Assembly: GCA_018434325.1 (NCBI GenBank)
Contig: JAHDPO010000023.1
Span: 42,732 to 106,731 of the forward strand
Direction: 5' to 3'
Origin: Clostridia bacterium
Lineage (GTDB): Bacteria; Bacillota; Peptococcia; DRI-13; UBA5745
Length of the DNA: 64,000 nt
The position numbers and the translations under genes were made by a program. Within the stretch, counting starts at the first letter, position 1. The number at the start of each line of letters is the position of its first letter. A model generated the notes under the pieces. That model did not search any database, had not been told where the DNA came from, and saw only the letters and a list, made by a program, of their open reading frames with translations. This document shows positions 37,573 through 45,931 of the stretch, one piece after another.

Positions 37573-38118
37573 CTACAGTAAAGACTCCCAGACATCCCCG
37601 TTAATGGCGGGGATCACCGTTTGAGCCAGCAGCATTCCGCTTTCCGCCGCTTTTTTGCAGGCGGCTGCTATACCTATTTCCACGGCATTGACTTCACCGG
37701 CCATGCTGACAAAGCTTTTGCCACCGATACCGATGCCCAGCCGGATTTCCACCAGCCGGACGTCGGCGGATTTCACCGCAGCATCCGCCCCCACAATGGC
37801 CGAAGCAATGGAAAAATACTCAGCTATACCCACCGCCCTTTGTTTTGCGGGCATTTCCGCAGCCAAAATCCCTTGAATCACCTGATCGCTTAAATGGGGA
37901 ATCAGCAATGTATCTACGATAAAAGAATCTCCGCGCAGGCTGCCGGCTTCCATAGAAGCCTTCACCGCTCCCACGTCTCCGGCGATGACAATGATATATT
38001 TGCCCGGACAGACGGGGCGGCACTGTATCAGGCGGACGCTGCCGGTTTTCATCATCGCGTCGGCTGTCTCCACCCCTTTGGCGATAGAATTCAGCTCAAT
38101 TAATCCCAGCGTTTTCAG
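37573..38118 (-). CDS. pduT: Tandem-domain BMC shell protein, PduT type
   Basis: About 181 residues with two BMC domains (LGLIELNSIAKGVETADAMM and VGIAEYFSIASAIVGADAAV). It resembles PduT, whose trimer holds an iron-sulfur cluster at the pore, and it lies directly after the pduS-like gene, its usual partner. The first ATG/GTG at 38073 would cut off the first strand of the fold. Homology requires the start near 38118, where the codon is CTG, overlapping the pduS stop as C-TGA and preceded by gagggaggg. That gives coupled translation with a rare start codon. Confidence 0.83.
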   Translation of the reverse strand: MKTLGLIELNSIAKGVETADAMMKTGSVRLIQCRPVCPGKYIIVIAGDVGAVKASMEAGSLRGDSFIVDTLLIPHLSDQVIQGILAAEMPAKQRAVGIAEYFSIASAIVGADAAVKSADVRLVEIRLGIGIGGKSFVSMAGEVNAVEIGIAAACKKAAESGMLLAQTVIPAINGDVWESLL

Positions 38119-39479
38119 GATGATCCCTCCCTCTCAATGGTAATGCAGTGATTCACCGCCGTCACCAGGCCGCCAATGCTGGCATGAACCGGTACGCCCA
38201 GGGCATCCGGGGGCACAGTTCCGATGCATTGCCCCTCCTGTACGGTTTCACCTACCGTAACACTGGGGACACAGGGTGCTCCGGTATGCTGCTTCAGGGG
38301 GATTACCACTTGCCGGGGAACTACTTCGCCGCAGCTTTCCGACCGGGCCGAGATGCAGCGGCCCAACCCTGCCCGTATGGCCAGCCGCCGGGCGCTGACA
38401 CCGATGACATCCCCTGCCTCCCGGCGTTTCAGCTCTTTGCAGGGACTGGCTTTGGCCTCCCGCAGCAGGCCCTTCATCCAGATATTGATGCGCCGGGGTG
38501 AAAGCCCCATGGGGCAGCTGAAAACCTCACATAAGCCGCATTCGCTGCACAGCAGCGCACCGGCAACCAATTCACGGCGAAAATCAGAATAGGCTACCGC
38601 CCGCATAACTTTATGGGGCTCAATGGCATGCCCCAGAACAAAACGGGGACACAGATCGGTGCACACACGGCACTGCACGCAAGCCGAGCGGGCCCTTTTG
38701 CGCATATGCTCCACGCTCTGCTCCCGGCTTTGCACCAGAGGATGGTTGGGGGGCAGCACCAGGATTCCGCTGTCTGTTTTGGTGATCACCTGGGGAGCCG
38801 CTGCCTGGCGAGCCGCTGCTTCCGGCGCCGTGGCCTCCGTTTCCAGCAAGCGGCCCATCATCGGGCCGCCCATGATTACCCGAGGTGTGGCACAGGTTGC
38901 ACCGCCGGCTGCCGCGATTAACTGGGAAACCGCTGTGCCGATGGGCGCCTGCAAAATCTGAGGCTGCTTTACATAGCCGCCTACCGTTACAATCCTGGCA
39001 ATGCTGGGCTGCCCTTTTTGGGCCTGGGCAATGGCCACCGCCGTGGAAACGCTGATGACCACACAGCCCACATCCAGAGGCAGGCCGCCGGGCGGAACGA
39101 TTCTGCCGGTCACCCCATGGACCGTCACCTGCTCATCACCCGCCGGGTATACCGGCTCCAGCAGCTTTATGGCAATGTCTGCACCGCTGCGGGCGATGGC
39201 CTCTTTAAGGGCGGCCTCCTCCTGAACATATGTTCGTTTAATGGCTATGGTTTTTTTTAAGGCTCCAATGATTTGCGCCGCCGCCAGCATCCCCTGCACC
39301 AGTTCCTCCGCCTGCCGGCGCATCAGGTACTGGTCGCTTTGCAAGAAGGGCTCGCATTCCGCACCATTGATAATAAGCCACTCCGCCTGCCTCTCCAGCT
39401 TCTTCCAGGCGGGAAAGCCGGCGCCGCCGCCGCCGGCGATGCCGGCTTCCTTTACTTTTGCAAGCTCCGCTGTTTTCAT
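38115..39479 (-). CDS. pduS: PduS/RnfC-like iron-sulfur flavoprotein
   Basis: 454 residues: NADH/FMN-binding complex-I 51-kDa-like domain (AGIAGGGGAGFPAWKKL), SLBB-type region, and two 4Fe-4S motifs (CVQCRVCTDLCPR and CSECGLCEVFSCPMG), then a C-terminal barrel-sandwich region. In Pdu it recycles cob(II)alamin; in glycyl-radical microcompartments, which need no cobalamin, it probably moves electrons from NADH across the shell through PduT. It starts at ATG 39479 after aaggtga, four bases after metK. Confidence 0.88.
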   Translation of the reverse strand: MKTAELAKVKEAGIAGGGGAGFPAWKKLERQAEWLIINGAECEPFLQSDQYLMRRQAEELVQGMLAAAQIIGALKKTIAIKRTYVQEEAALKEAIARSGADIAIKLLEPVYPAGDEQVTVHGVTGRIVPPGGLPLDVGCVVISVSTAVAIAQAQKGQPSIARIVTVGGYVKQPQILQAPIGTAVSQLIAAAGGATCATPRVIMGGPMMGRLLETEATAPEAAARQAAAPQVITKTDSGILVLPPNHPLVQSREQSVEHMRKRARSACVQCRVCTDLCPRFVLGHAIEPHKVMRAVAYSDFRRELVAGALLCSECGLCEVFSCPMGLSPRRINIWMKGLLREAKASPCKELKRREAGDVIGVSARRLAIRAGLGRCISARSESCGEVVPRQVVIPLKQHTGAPCVPSVTVGETVQEGQCIGTVPPDALGVPVHASIGGLVTAVNHCITIEREGSS

Positions 39480-39483
39480 GGGC

Positions 39484-40677
39484 TCACCTTACCTTACCGG
39501 CAAAATATTCCCGAAACAAATCCACAAGATCCAGGGCTTCCCAAGGCAGCCGCAGCTCTGATCTGCCGAAATGCCCGTAGCTGGCAAGCTGCTGATAAAT
39601 GGGCCGGCCCATTTGAAACCGCCGGATTATGGAAGCCGGGCGGAAATCACAGATCTGGTCTACCATTTCGATTAACCGATCATCGGGCACCAGGCCGCTG
39701 CCGTGGGTATTGATATAGACTGACAGGGGCTTTGCCACGCCGATAGCATAGGCCAGCTCAATCGCACACTCCCGGGCCAGGCCCGCCGCCACAATATTCT
39801 TGGCTGCATGGCGGGCCGCATAACTGGCGCTGCGATCCACCTTTGTGGGGTCTTTTCCCGAAAAGGCGCCGCCGCCGTGGCTGGCAAAACCGCCGTAGGT
39901 ATCCACAATGATTTTACGGCCGGTGAGCCCGCTGTCTCCCATGGGGCCGCCGATTTCAAAACGCCCTGTGGCGTTTACATAGACGTTGGTTCGGGAATCC
40001 AGCAGCTTTGGCGGGATAACCGGCTGGATCACCTGCCGCAGAATATCCCGGTGAATCCGGTTTTGGGTCACCGCTGGAGAATGCTGGGCCGCGATTACAA
40101 TGGTATCCACCCGCACCGGGACTCCGTTTTCATATTGAACCGTCACCTGGGATTTTCCATCGGGCCGCAGATAGTCCAGGATTTTTTCCTTACGTACCTG
40201 GGCCAGCCTTTGGGCCAGCCGATGGGCCAGAAAAATCGGCAGAGGCATGTAATCCTCCGTTTGATCGCAGGCATAGCCAAACATCATGCCCTGATCGCCG
40301 GCGCCGAACTCGAAGCCCGCCCCGGATAAGCCGGCCCGGGATTCCATGGCGTGAAGAACCCCTTGGCTGATATCCTGTGACTGACCATGCAGGGAAATTA
40401 AAACTCCGCAGGTTTTGGCGTCAAATCCGTAGGCGGCATTATCATAGCCTACATCGGCAACGGTCCGGCGCACCACCCCCTCGATATCCACCACCGCTTT
40501 TGAACTGCACTCTCCCATGATGTGAATGAGCCCGGTGGTGGCAGTCGTTTCACAGCCCATGCGAGTTTCGGGGTCCTGTTCCAAAAACCCATCCAGAATC
40601 GCATCGGATATGCGGTCGCACATTTTATCCGGATGCCCCTCGGTGACCGACTCAGACGTGAAAAAGCGAATTTCCAC
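39484..40677 (-). CDS. metK: S-adenosylmethionine synthetase within the GRM locus
   Basis: 397 residues with all MetK hallmarks: [30 protein letters not shown] and [16 protein letters not shown]. It makes SAM from methionine and ATP. The gene has GTG start 40677 after a ggggggagga site, and is enclosed between pduL (18 bases upstream) and pduS (four bases downstream), so it is part of the operon. The radical-SAM activase in the same operon consumes SAM, giving a clear reason for a local copy. Whether it is the only metK cannot be told from the window. No SAM riboswitch precedes it. Confidence 0.93.
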   Translation of the reverse strand: MEIRFFTSESVTEGHPDKMCDRISDAILDGFLEQDPETRMGCETTATTGLIHIMGECSSKAVVDIEGVVRRTVADVGYDNAAYGFDAKTCGVLISLHGQSQDISQGVLHAMESRAGLSGAGFEFGAGDQGMMFGYACDQTEDYMPLPIFLAHRLAQRLAQVRKEKILDYLRPDGKSQVTVQYENGVPVRVDTIVIAAQHSPAVTQNRIHRDILRQVIQPVIPPKLLDSRTNVYVNATGRFEIGGPMGDSGLTGRKIIVDTYGGFASHGGGAFSGKDPTKVDRSASYAARHAAKNIVAAGLARECAIELAYAIGVAKPLSVYINTHGSGLVPDDRLIEMVDQICDFRPASIIRRFQMGRPIYQQLASYGHFGRSELRLPWEALDLVDLFREYFAGKVR

Positions 40678-40695
40678 GTTCCTCCCCCCTTGCCG

Positions 40696-41349
40696 CTATA
40701 TAATCATCGTTGTAATCGTTCCGTTTTTTACTCCGCAAGCATTAGCCTCATCCATATCAAGGTGGAGCTCGGTGTTAAATTCTCCCGTACGAATTTTCAC
40801 ATTAGAAAATACTAGAGCCCGTTCTCCGTGAGTTTTCACGCTGATCTGGTCGCCGTCTTTCAGGCCAAGATTCTTGGCGTGCTCTGTCTGCATATGAATG
40901 TGGCGGAGGGCGATCATTATCCCCTCTTGATTTACCACTGTGCCTTTAGGCCCGATCAAAGTGAGTTGGGGGCCCGGCGCTAATTCCCCTGAGTTTCCAT
41001 AGCGGACTTCAATCCCCAGGCCAGGGCAATCGGAGGCCAGCAGCTCCACCTGTGTATGGGCCCGCAAAGGGCCCAAAATCCGCACCCGGGCAATGGCGCC
41101 CTTAGGGCCTGCGATGACCAGGGTTTCTTTGGCGGCAAAATATCCTTTTTGGCTCAGATCCCGCTGCACCTGCATTTCATAGCCTTCGCCGAACAAAATA
41201 TCAATATCGCGGCGGCACAAATGAACGTGGCGGTTGGATATCCCCACGGGGATCTGCAACGATGATTTATCTTCGCTGCCGGCGGGCCGCTGCCCTAAAT
41301 ATCCGGAAACTACCCGGGTCACAATCTCTTCCAGCTCTTGTATCGCCAT
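40696..41349 (-). CDS. pduL: PduL-type phosphate propanoyl/acyltransferase
   Basis: 217 residues. Metal-binding histidines sit in ISNRHVHLCRRD and ALRHIHMQTEHA, with LHLDMDEANACG near the end. PduL transfers acyl from CoA to phosphate inside microcompartments, freeing CoA. The N-terminal ~20 residues (IQELEEIVTRVVSGYLG) form an amphipathic helix like known encapsulation peptides, followed by a linker. No acetate kinase homologue is in the locus. Confidence 0.92.
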   Translation of the reverse strand: MAIQELEEIVTRVVSGYLGQRPAGSEDKSSLQIPVGISNRHVHLCRRDIDILFGEGYEMQVQRDLSQKGYFAAKETLVIAGPKGAIARVRILGPLRAHTQVELLASDCPGLGIEVRYGNSGELAPGPQLTLIGPKGTVVNQEGIMIALRHIHMQTEHAKNLGLKDGDQISVKTHGERALVFSNVKIRTGEFNTELHLDMDEANACGVKNGTITTMII

Positions 41350-41372
41350 ATTCCCAGACCCTCCGTTTCTTC

Positions 41373-42335
41373 TTATATAAAGGGCACGGTTGTGCCTGCC
41401 GCCGCCGGTATTCCGTACTGCCGGAAATGCTCCGCCAGTTTTTTGATGCGGGCTTCATATTCTTCCCGCTGGGGCGGAGCTACGTCCGCCATCGGATAGG
41501 GCAAACCCAAGGCGTCATACTTCTCAAGGCCCAAAGAGCGGTAGGGCAAGAGCTGAAGCTGGCGCAAGCCGTTGTGCAGATCCTTGCGAATAAATTCAAT
41601 GGAGGCCTGAATATTTTCAGGGTTATCGTTATGTCCCGGCACTACGGGAATTCGCAGCACCAGCGCCACCCCCCGCTCCGCTAAATAACGGAGATTCTCC
41701 AAAATCCGCTCATTGGGCACGCCGGTAAATTTCTTATGCAGCCCGCTGTCCATATGTTTGAGGTCGGCAATAAACAGGTCGGTATAGGGGATGATTTCAT
41801 CGAGAATCTGACGGTTGCAATACAGCTCGGATTCTACGCAGGTATGAATACCGCTGCGACGGCAGCGTTTGATAATCTCCAAGGTAAACTGCCACTGAAT
41901 CAAGGCGTCGCCTCCGGAAATCGTTACGCCCCCTTTTGACTTGTTGTAGAAATGGCGATCCTCATGGATCACCTTCATTACCTCTTCCACCGTCATTTGC
42001 CGCCCAAAAATCCTCAGGGAATCGTTGGGGCAGGCTTTGGCGCAAGCCAGACAAGATATGCATTTCTCCCGGTTAATCCTTTTGATTTTGTTATGCTCCG
42101 TCTCAATTGCCTGGGTGGGGCATGCCTTGAGGCACCATGAGCATTTATCAAGGCCGATGCAGCTTTTCGGGTACACGCCGATTTCCGGTTCCGGCCGGAT
42201 GCTTTCCGGATTGCTGCACCACAAACAACGAAGGGGGCAGCCTTTTAAAAAAATCTCCGTTCGGATTCCCGGGCCGTCATGTACAGTGAATTTCTGGATG
42301 TTAATTATGGTGCCGATATTTGCGTTCCCTGCCAT
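41373..42335 (-). CDS. Glycyl radical enzyme activase (radical SAM)
   Basis: 320 residues. The radical-SAM cysteine motif is KGCPLRCLWCSN, followed by a two-cluster ferredoxin-like insert (CIGLDKCSWCLKACP and CISCLACAKACP), and then the TISGGDAL glycine motif. It installs the glycyl radical on the partner enzyme at 49.2-51.8 kb using SAM and electrons. The ATG at 42335 follows a ggaagga site and sits 21 bases after the EutJ-like gene. No encapsulation helix is evident at its N-terminus. Confidence 0.92.
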   Translation of the reverse strand: MAGNANIGTIINIQKFTVHDGPGIRTEIFLKGCPLRCLWCSNPESIRPEPEIGVYPKSCIGLDKCSWCLKACPTQAIETEHNKIKRINREKCISCLACAKACPNDSLRIFGRQMTVEEVMKVIHEDRHFYNKSKGGVTISGGDALIQWQFTLEIIKRCRRSGIHTCVESELYCNRQILDEIIPYTDLFIADLKHMDSGLHKKFTGVPNERILENLRYLAERGVALVLRIPVVPGHNDNPENIQASIEFIRKDLHNGLRQLQLLPYRSLGLEKYDALGLPYPMADVAPPQREEYEARIKKLAEHFRQYGIPAAAGTTVPFI

Positions 42336-42356
42336 ATGACATCAATTCCTTCCCGT

Positions 42357-43211
42357 TTACGCTGTGATTTCCTCGGCGCCCGCCGCTCTTGCGCAGGCCA
42401 GCGCAATACCCATGGGTGTGACAAGTAATGGGTATTGTGGTATATATGTAGGAATCCCTGTGTATTTATAGATAAAATCACTAAAGCCCTGAAAAGCGCA
42501 GGCGCCGCCTACCAGATAGATTGCGGCGGGCCGCTGGCCCCGGAAGCTTTTCTCCATAATCGAAGCTACTTTTTCCATAACAGGCCGGATAACCGGGTAT
42601 AGGCGCCCCTGTTCCGCCCCTTTCTTTTTGAGTTCCTCCGCTTGCTCCACGGAAATCCCGAAATGCCCGGCAATCACTAAGTCAAACTGAAAGCCGCCGG
42701 TTGCCTCATCCTCGGAATACAAAACCCTGCCTTCTTTAATTACGGATATGCCGGTAGTACCTCCCCCGACGTCGACGATGGCGCCGTTTTCAATGCCCAG
42801 CACCAGGCTGGCTGCCTCCGGCTCATCGATTATTCCCACCACATCCAGACCGGCGGCCTCCAAAATATTAGCGGTAATGCGGCCATTGCCTTTTTCGGTT
42901 CCCGGCGGAATGGCTGACATAGCGGCGCTTAAAGAACAATGCAGCTTCTTTTGAATATGGCCAACCTGTTTTTTTACCATTTCAACGGCGCCTATATAGT
43001 CCACAATCAGCCCCTCTTTTGTCACCTTAGCCGGAGTAACGATACCCGCAAGGGGCCTGCCCCCCCGATCTGCAGCTACGGTAACTACATTAGCCGTGCC
43101 GATATCAATCCCCCAGAACACGTCGCCGCTATAGGGCTTTTCCTCCGGCGCCTGAATGGCCCAGTTTAGCTGTTCAAGAAGCTTACTTGTTTTCATGGTA
43201 GATCCGCACAT
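42357..43211 (-). CDS. eutJ: EutJ-like actin-fold chaperone/ATPase
   Basis: About 284 residues of the Hsp70/actin fold. The phosphate-1 loop is WGIDIGTANVVTVAAD, the phosphate-2 loop IVDVGGGTTGISVI, and an adenosine-like motif is IYLVGGACAFQGF. EutJ proteins in microcompartment loci are thought to aid enzyme folding or reactivation, but this is not proven. A ggagagg site six bases before ATG 43211 supports that start, though ATG 43226 and 43196 are possible. It is the first gene of the second minus-strand GRM operon, divergent from the AraC-type gene. Confidence 0.85.
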   Translation of the reverse strand: MCGSTMKTSKLLEQLNWAIQAPEEKPYSGDVFWGIDIGTANVVTVAADRGGRPLAGIVTPAKVTKEGLIVDYIGAVEMVKKQVGHIQKKLHCSLSAAMSAIPPGTEKGNGRITANILEAAGLDVVGIIDEPEAASLVLGIENGAIVDVGGGTTGISVIKEGRVLYSEDEATGGFQFDLVIAGHFGISVEQAEELKKKGAEQGRLYPVIRPVMEKVASIMEKSFRGQRPAAIYLVGGACAFQGFSDFIYKYTGIPTYIPQYPLLVTPMGIALACARAAGAEEITA

Positions 43212-43347
43212 AAGCTGCCTCTCCATTTTAAAAAATTCCTCAAAAAATCCCTTGCCTAATGCTGAATTTTCTGCGGTTTTATGCTATGCTTTGAGTAGGA
43301 TATGCCCCTTAGGAAGTGAGATTTGACGGGATAGGATGTGGTATTGT

Positions 43348-44415
43348 ATGAATATTCTACTATTGGCTTCCAACCCATTGGAAGGCGATGCATACAAACA
43401 TATTTTCTGCAACATCCTCCGGGAAACCCACCCTTACATAAACTACATCGGTCAGGCCTTTACCCAGAACCAAGTCTTTCAGCTTGCGGAAAGGGCTTCC
43501 CCTGACCTTCTCTTCATGGAAGTTGTATCGGATGAAGAGATACAGTACCTCAAATTTATTCAGCAGTTTAAAGCCCAATTTCCTGTGGCCAGCTGCATCG
43601 CCCTGATGCTCTACAATAACGACTACTTTTTACGCTTTGCCTACCGCTGCGGAATTAAGGATTGCTATCTTAAACCCCTTTGCATCTCGGAAATTTCTCA
43701 GATCATTACCCAAACACAGGAGCAAATGAACAGTCTCCGCCAGCATAAGCCCTCCGTTACCCAAAAGCACCAGGCTTTTATCGGTCAGATCCTGGCCGGG
43801 ACTGCCGAGGATGCCCAAAGAATTTTGGATCACTTTTGGCAATCCGCCCTTTCCCAGGAAAAAAATCTTGCCGACCTGCGCCTTACTTGCGTGGAATTCG
43901 CCGCCTCAATGATCAGCTGCAACGAAGAAACAAAAAGTCAATTTTCTACACTGATCCTGGCCTACAACCAACTGGTCAAAAATCTCACCAGCCGCAGTAC
44001 AAAAGAGGACATGTACGATCATCTATCCCTTTTTGTGTCCACCTGCTGGGAAGTCGCACACCGCTCTTCCTTTGACGCCACCAGAGAACACATTCAAAAG
44101 GCCAAAGAAATCATTCAGCAACATGTATATAAGGAAAAACCCATTTCCCTGGAGATTGTGGCCAACGAAATCTATATGAGCCCCTTCTACCTGAGCCGCA
44201 GCTTTAAAAAGACCCAGGGCGTTAATTTTGTGGACTACCTGCAAGACTGCCGGCTGGATTACGCCAAGCTTTTGCTGAAAACCACCGGCGAAACGGTCAG
44301 CACAATTTCTATGCGCTGCGGCTATAACGAATCCAATTCCTTCCGCCGCCTGTTTAAGAAAAAAGTGGGGCTTTCACCCATGGAATACCGTAATAACCCG
44401 GATGCCTCAAGCTAG
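43348..44415 (+). CDS. AraC-type regulator with degenerate receiver domain
   Basis: About 355 residues: N-terminal response-regulator receiver fold (1-120), linker (130-240), AraC DNA-binding domain (about 255-355) with VANEIYMSPFYLSRSFKKT and ISMRCGYNESNSFRRLF. The receiver lacks the acidic pocket (LLASNP where DDE is expected), has glutamate in place of the phosphoacceptor aspartate (LLFMEVVSD) and tyrosine in place of the conserved Thr/Ser; only the lysine (YLKPL) remains. Phosphorylation is therefore unlikely. An in-frame ATG at 43336 is an alternative start. It sits inside the GRM locus on the opposite strand, and its stop overlaps the convergent pduU-like stop. Confidence 0.85.
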   Translation: MNILLLASNPLEGDAYKHIFCNILRETHPYINYIGQAFTQNQVFQLAERASPDLLFMEVVSDEEIQYLKFIQQFKAQFPVASCIALMLYNNDYFLRFAYRCGIKDCYLKPLCISEISQIITQTQEQMNSLRQHKPSVTQKHQAFIGQILAGTAEDAQRILDHFWQSALSQEKNLADLRLTCVEFAASMISCNEETKSQFSTLILAYNQLVKNLTSRSTKEDMYDHLSLFVSTCWEVAHRSSFDATREHIQKAKEIIQQHVYKEKPISLEIVANEIYMSPFYLSRSFKKTQGVNFVDYLQDCRLDYAKLLLKTTGETVSTISMRCGYNESNSFRRLFKKKVGLSPMEYRNNPDASS

Positions 44416-44735
44416 TAAGACGTATCCTTGCTTCCCCCGGCCTCCTGCTGACGCAGAACGGCTTTCATTGCCGTCTCCACTGCTGAGACATCACCAAAAA
44501 AGGCGATGCTCCCCAAAGTTTGGGGACAGTTTCCCGGTATTTCCGCCATCAGGATTTCACCGGATTTTTGCCCGATGTCCGCATAAAAATACAGATCCGG
44601 CAGTGTGGTTTGAAAAATGCCGATGGCGCCGAACAATCTTTCGCCGATGCGCTCCCGGTTTTTGGCCGTCACTTTGTTTTTCAGCAAATCCACCGTGGCT
44701 GGAGACGGCCCGTAAATTATGCGATAATTGAACAT
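44412..44735 (-). CDS. Permuted BMC shell protein, PduU/EutS type
   Basis: About 107 residues. The sequence follows the circularly permuted BMC fold: strand-forming N-terminus (RIIYGPSPATVDLLKNKV), then AIGIFQTTLPDLYFYADIGQ, and FFGDVSAVETAMKAVL, which matches the TGDVSAVEYALKQV region of PduU. Such hexamers carry a small beta-barrel over the pore. ATG 44735 follows aaaggga; GTG 44753 is weaker. It is the last gene of the first GRM operon and ends in a four-base overlap with the convergent AraC-type gene. Confidence 0.8.
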   Translation of the reverse strand: MFNYRIIYGPSPATVDLLKNKVTAKNRERIGERLFGAIGIFQTTLPDLYFYADIGQKSGEILMAEIPGNCPQTLGSIAFFGDVSAVETAMKAVLRQQEAGGSKDTSY

Positions 44736-44755
44736 GTGCACCGTCCCTTTCACCT

Positions 44756-44799
44756 AACGCAAGGAATATATGTCCGCTGCCGGATATGTTCCTTGCGTT
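44756..44799. terminator. Intercistronic hairpin between eutN and pduU-like gene
   Basis: The arms aacgcaaggaa (44756-44766) and ttccttgcgtt (44789-44799) pair perfectly, and the loop contains a further stem (atatgtccg/cggatat). On the minus strand there is no T-run, so for the operon it is more likely an mRNA-stabilising or attenuating hairpin; on the plus strand five T follow, which could stop read-through from the AraC-type gene. Confidence 0.6.
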
Positions 44800-44800
44800 T

Positions 44801-45112
44801 TTACCCTACAGCTTCCATTTCCGAGAAACTTTCCCCGGCCATCTGGATTTCATCGATAATTCCCACAACACACATATCCACCGGCGAAAAGGTTTCCGGC
44901 CCCTCCAGCAAGCCCGAAGCCGGAGTTCCCTCCAGCAGCAGCACAACATCACCTACGCCGGCGCCTACCCGGTCCACTGCAACCTTCAGATTGGTCCGGG
45001 AATATTTGTTGTCCCTAAGCAGGCTGATCAGAAGCAGTTTTTTTCCCGCCAGCTTTTCTTCTTTTTTTGTAGCCACAACGTTTCCCACCACTTTTGCTAT
45101 AAGCACCTGCAA
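44801..45112 (-). CDS. eutN: Pentameric BMC vertex protein, EutN/CcmL type
   Basis: 103 residues. The N-terminus QVLIAKVVGNVVATKKEEKL and the central VDRVGAGVGDVVLLLEGTPA are typical of BMC-P proteins, which form pentamers that close the 12 vertices of the shell. TTG start 45112 follows aaaggagtg. Only one vertex gene is seen in the locus. It lies 17 bases after the flavoprotein gene. Confidence 0.92.
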   Translation of the reverse strand: MQVLIAKVVGNVVATKKEEKLAGKKLLLISLLRDNKYSRTNLKVAVDRVGAGVGDVVLLLEGTPASGLLEGPETFSPVDMCVVGIIDEIQMAGESFSEMEAVG

Positions 45113-45128
45113 ACACTCCTTTTATCCG

Positions 45129-45914
45129 CTACTGAACACAAAGCTGTATGCCCCGCTGCTGCAATATGTCTCTTGCCAGCGGCGTCACCGTCACCCCCGG
45201 TTTTACCACCAGGATTGACTGACCGCAGCTGCGGGCTGCTTTGGCGTCCAGCAAAGGGGCGGTATACTCTTCGGTGGCGGGAAAATCCGTTCCGGGAAAA
45301 TCCGTTCCGGGAAAATCCGTTCCGGCAAAATCCCTGCCGCCTCCCTGCTGAAAACAGTCCCGGACCCTTTGGGCAAGCTCCCGGGCCGGTATGAGACACA
45401 GTCCATACCCTTTCACCAGTTCCAGGTTTTGCCGGATGCACTGCCGGTAGGCCCAGCCGATAGCGGCAAAAAGCCGGTTGTCCGGATCGCAGCCCTCTTT
45501 GGCAGCCACAATGGCTTTTCCCTGCATAAGAGCCGTGCGGACAAGATCGGTTACCGGGTTGTCGGAAATCCCCGCCGCAATCTTGGCCATCGTATTAAAG
45601 GTCAACACAGGAATAACAACCACATCGATTTCCGCCAGCAGCTGCAAAGAAACGACCCCTTCACCGGGAATCACCCGGCCCGGCATTTGCGGCATGCTCT
45701 TACTGTTTACACAAAACAATTCCTCTGCGTTCTTGGTAAAGACCGTAGTGATTTCATAGCCTTCGTTTTCGATGACGCGAAGCTGCTCCGCAGCGGCATG
45801 GGCCCCTAAGATGCCGGCACAGCAAAGTGCCAAAATCCTGCCTTTGGGCTGGGGCTCCTTATCCATGGTGCGAAGAACCTCCATCACGATCCGGCGAATC
45901 TTTTCCTCGTCCAA
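45129..45914 (-). CDS. GRM-associated flavoprotein with internal GTDFP repeat
   Basis: About 261 residues. The first 180 residues form a flavoprotein (PPC decarboxylase/FMN-binding type) domain with ILALCCAGILGAHAAAEQL and ISDNPVTDLVRTA. This family recurs in glycyl-radical microcompartments; it may shuttle electrons but its role is not established. Residues about 205-225 contain tandem GTDFP repeats. The C-terminus ends with VKPGVTVTPLARDILQQRG. A ggaggtgat site before TTG 45914 makes an N-terminal amphipathic helix DEEKIRRIVMEVLRTM, similar to the encapsulation helices of its neighbours. An ATG at 45929 is an alternative. Confidence 0.72.
   Translation of the reverse strand: MDEEKIRRIVMEVLRTMDKEPQPKGRILALCCAGILGAHAAAEQLRVIENEGYEITTVFTKNAEELFCVNSKSMPQMPGRVIPGEGVVSLQLLAEIDVVVIPVLTFNTMAKIAAGISDNPVTDLVRTALMQGKAIVAAKEGCDPDNRLFAAIGWAYRQCIRQNLELVKGYGLCLIPARELAQRVRDCFQQGGGRDFAGTDFPGTDFPGTDFPATEEYTAPLLDAKAARSCGQSILVVKPGVTVTPLARDILQQRGIQLCVQ
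45279..45338. repeat. 15-bp tandem repeat inside the flavoprotein gene
   Basis: Three identical units gggaaaatccgttcc (45279-45293, 45294-45308, 45309-45323) and a fourth diverged unit (45324-45338). The period is a multiple of three, so the repeat encodes GTDFP units on the minus strand and could change copy number without breaking the frame. It forms part of a linker, not a folded domain. Confidence 0.9.
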
Positions 45915-45931
45915 GCCAATCACCTCCATGA

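Noticed and set aside
40678..40695. SAM riboswitch before metK
   Set aside because: Only 18 bases separate metK from pduL and no SAM-I or SAM-II type fold fits.
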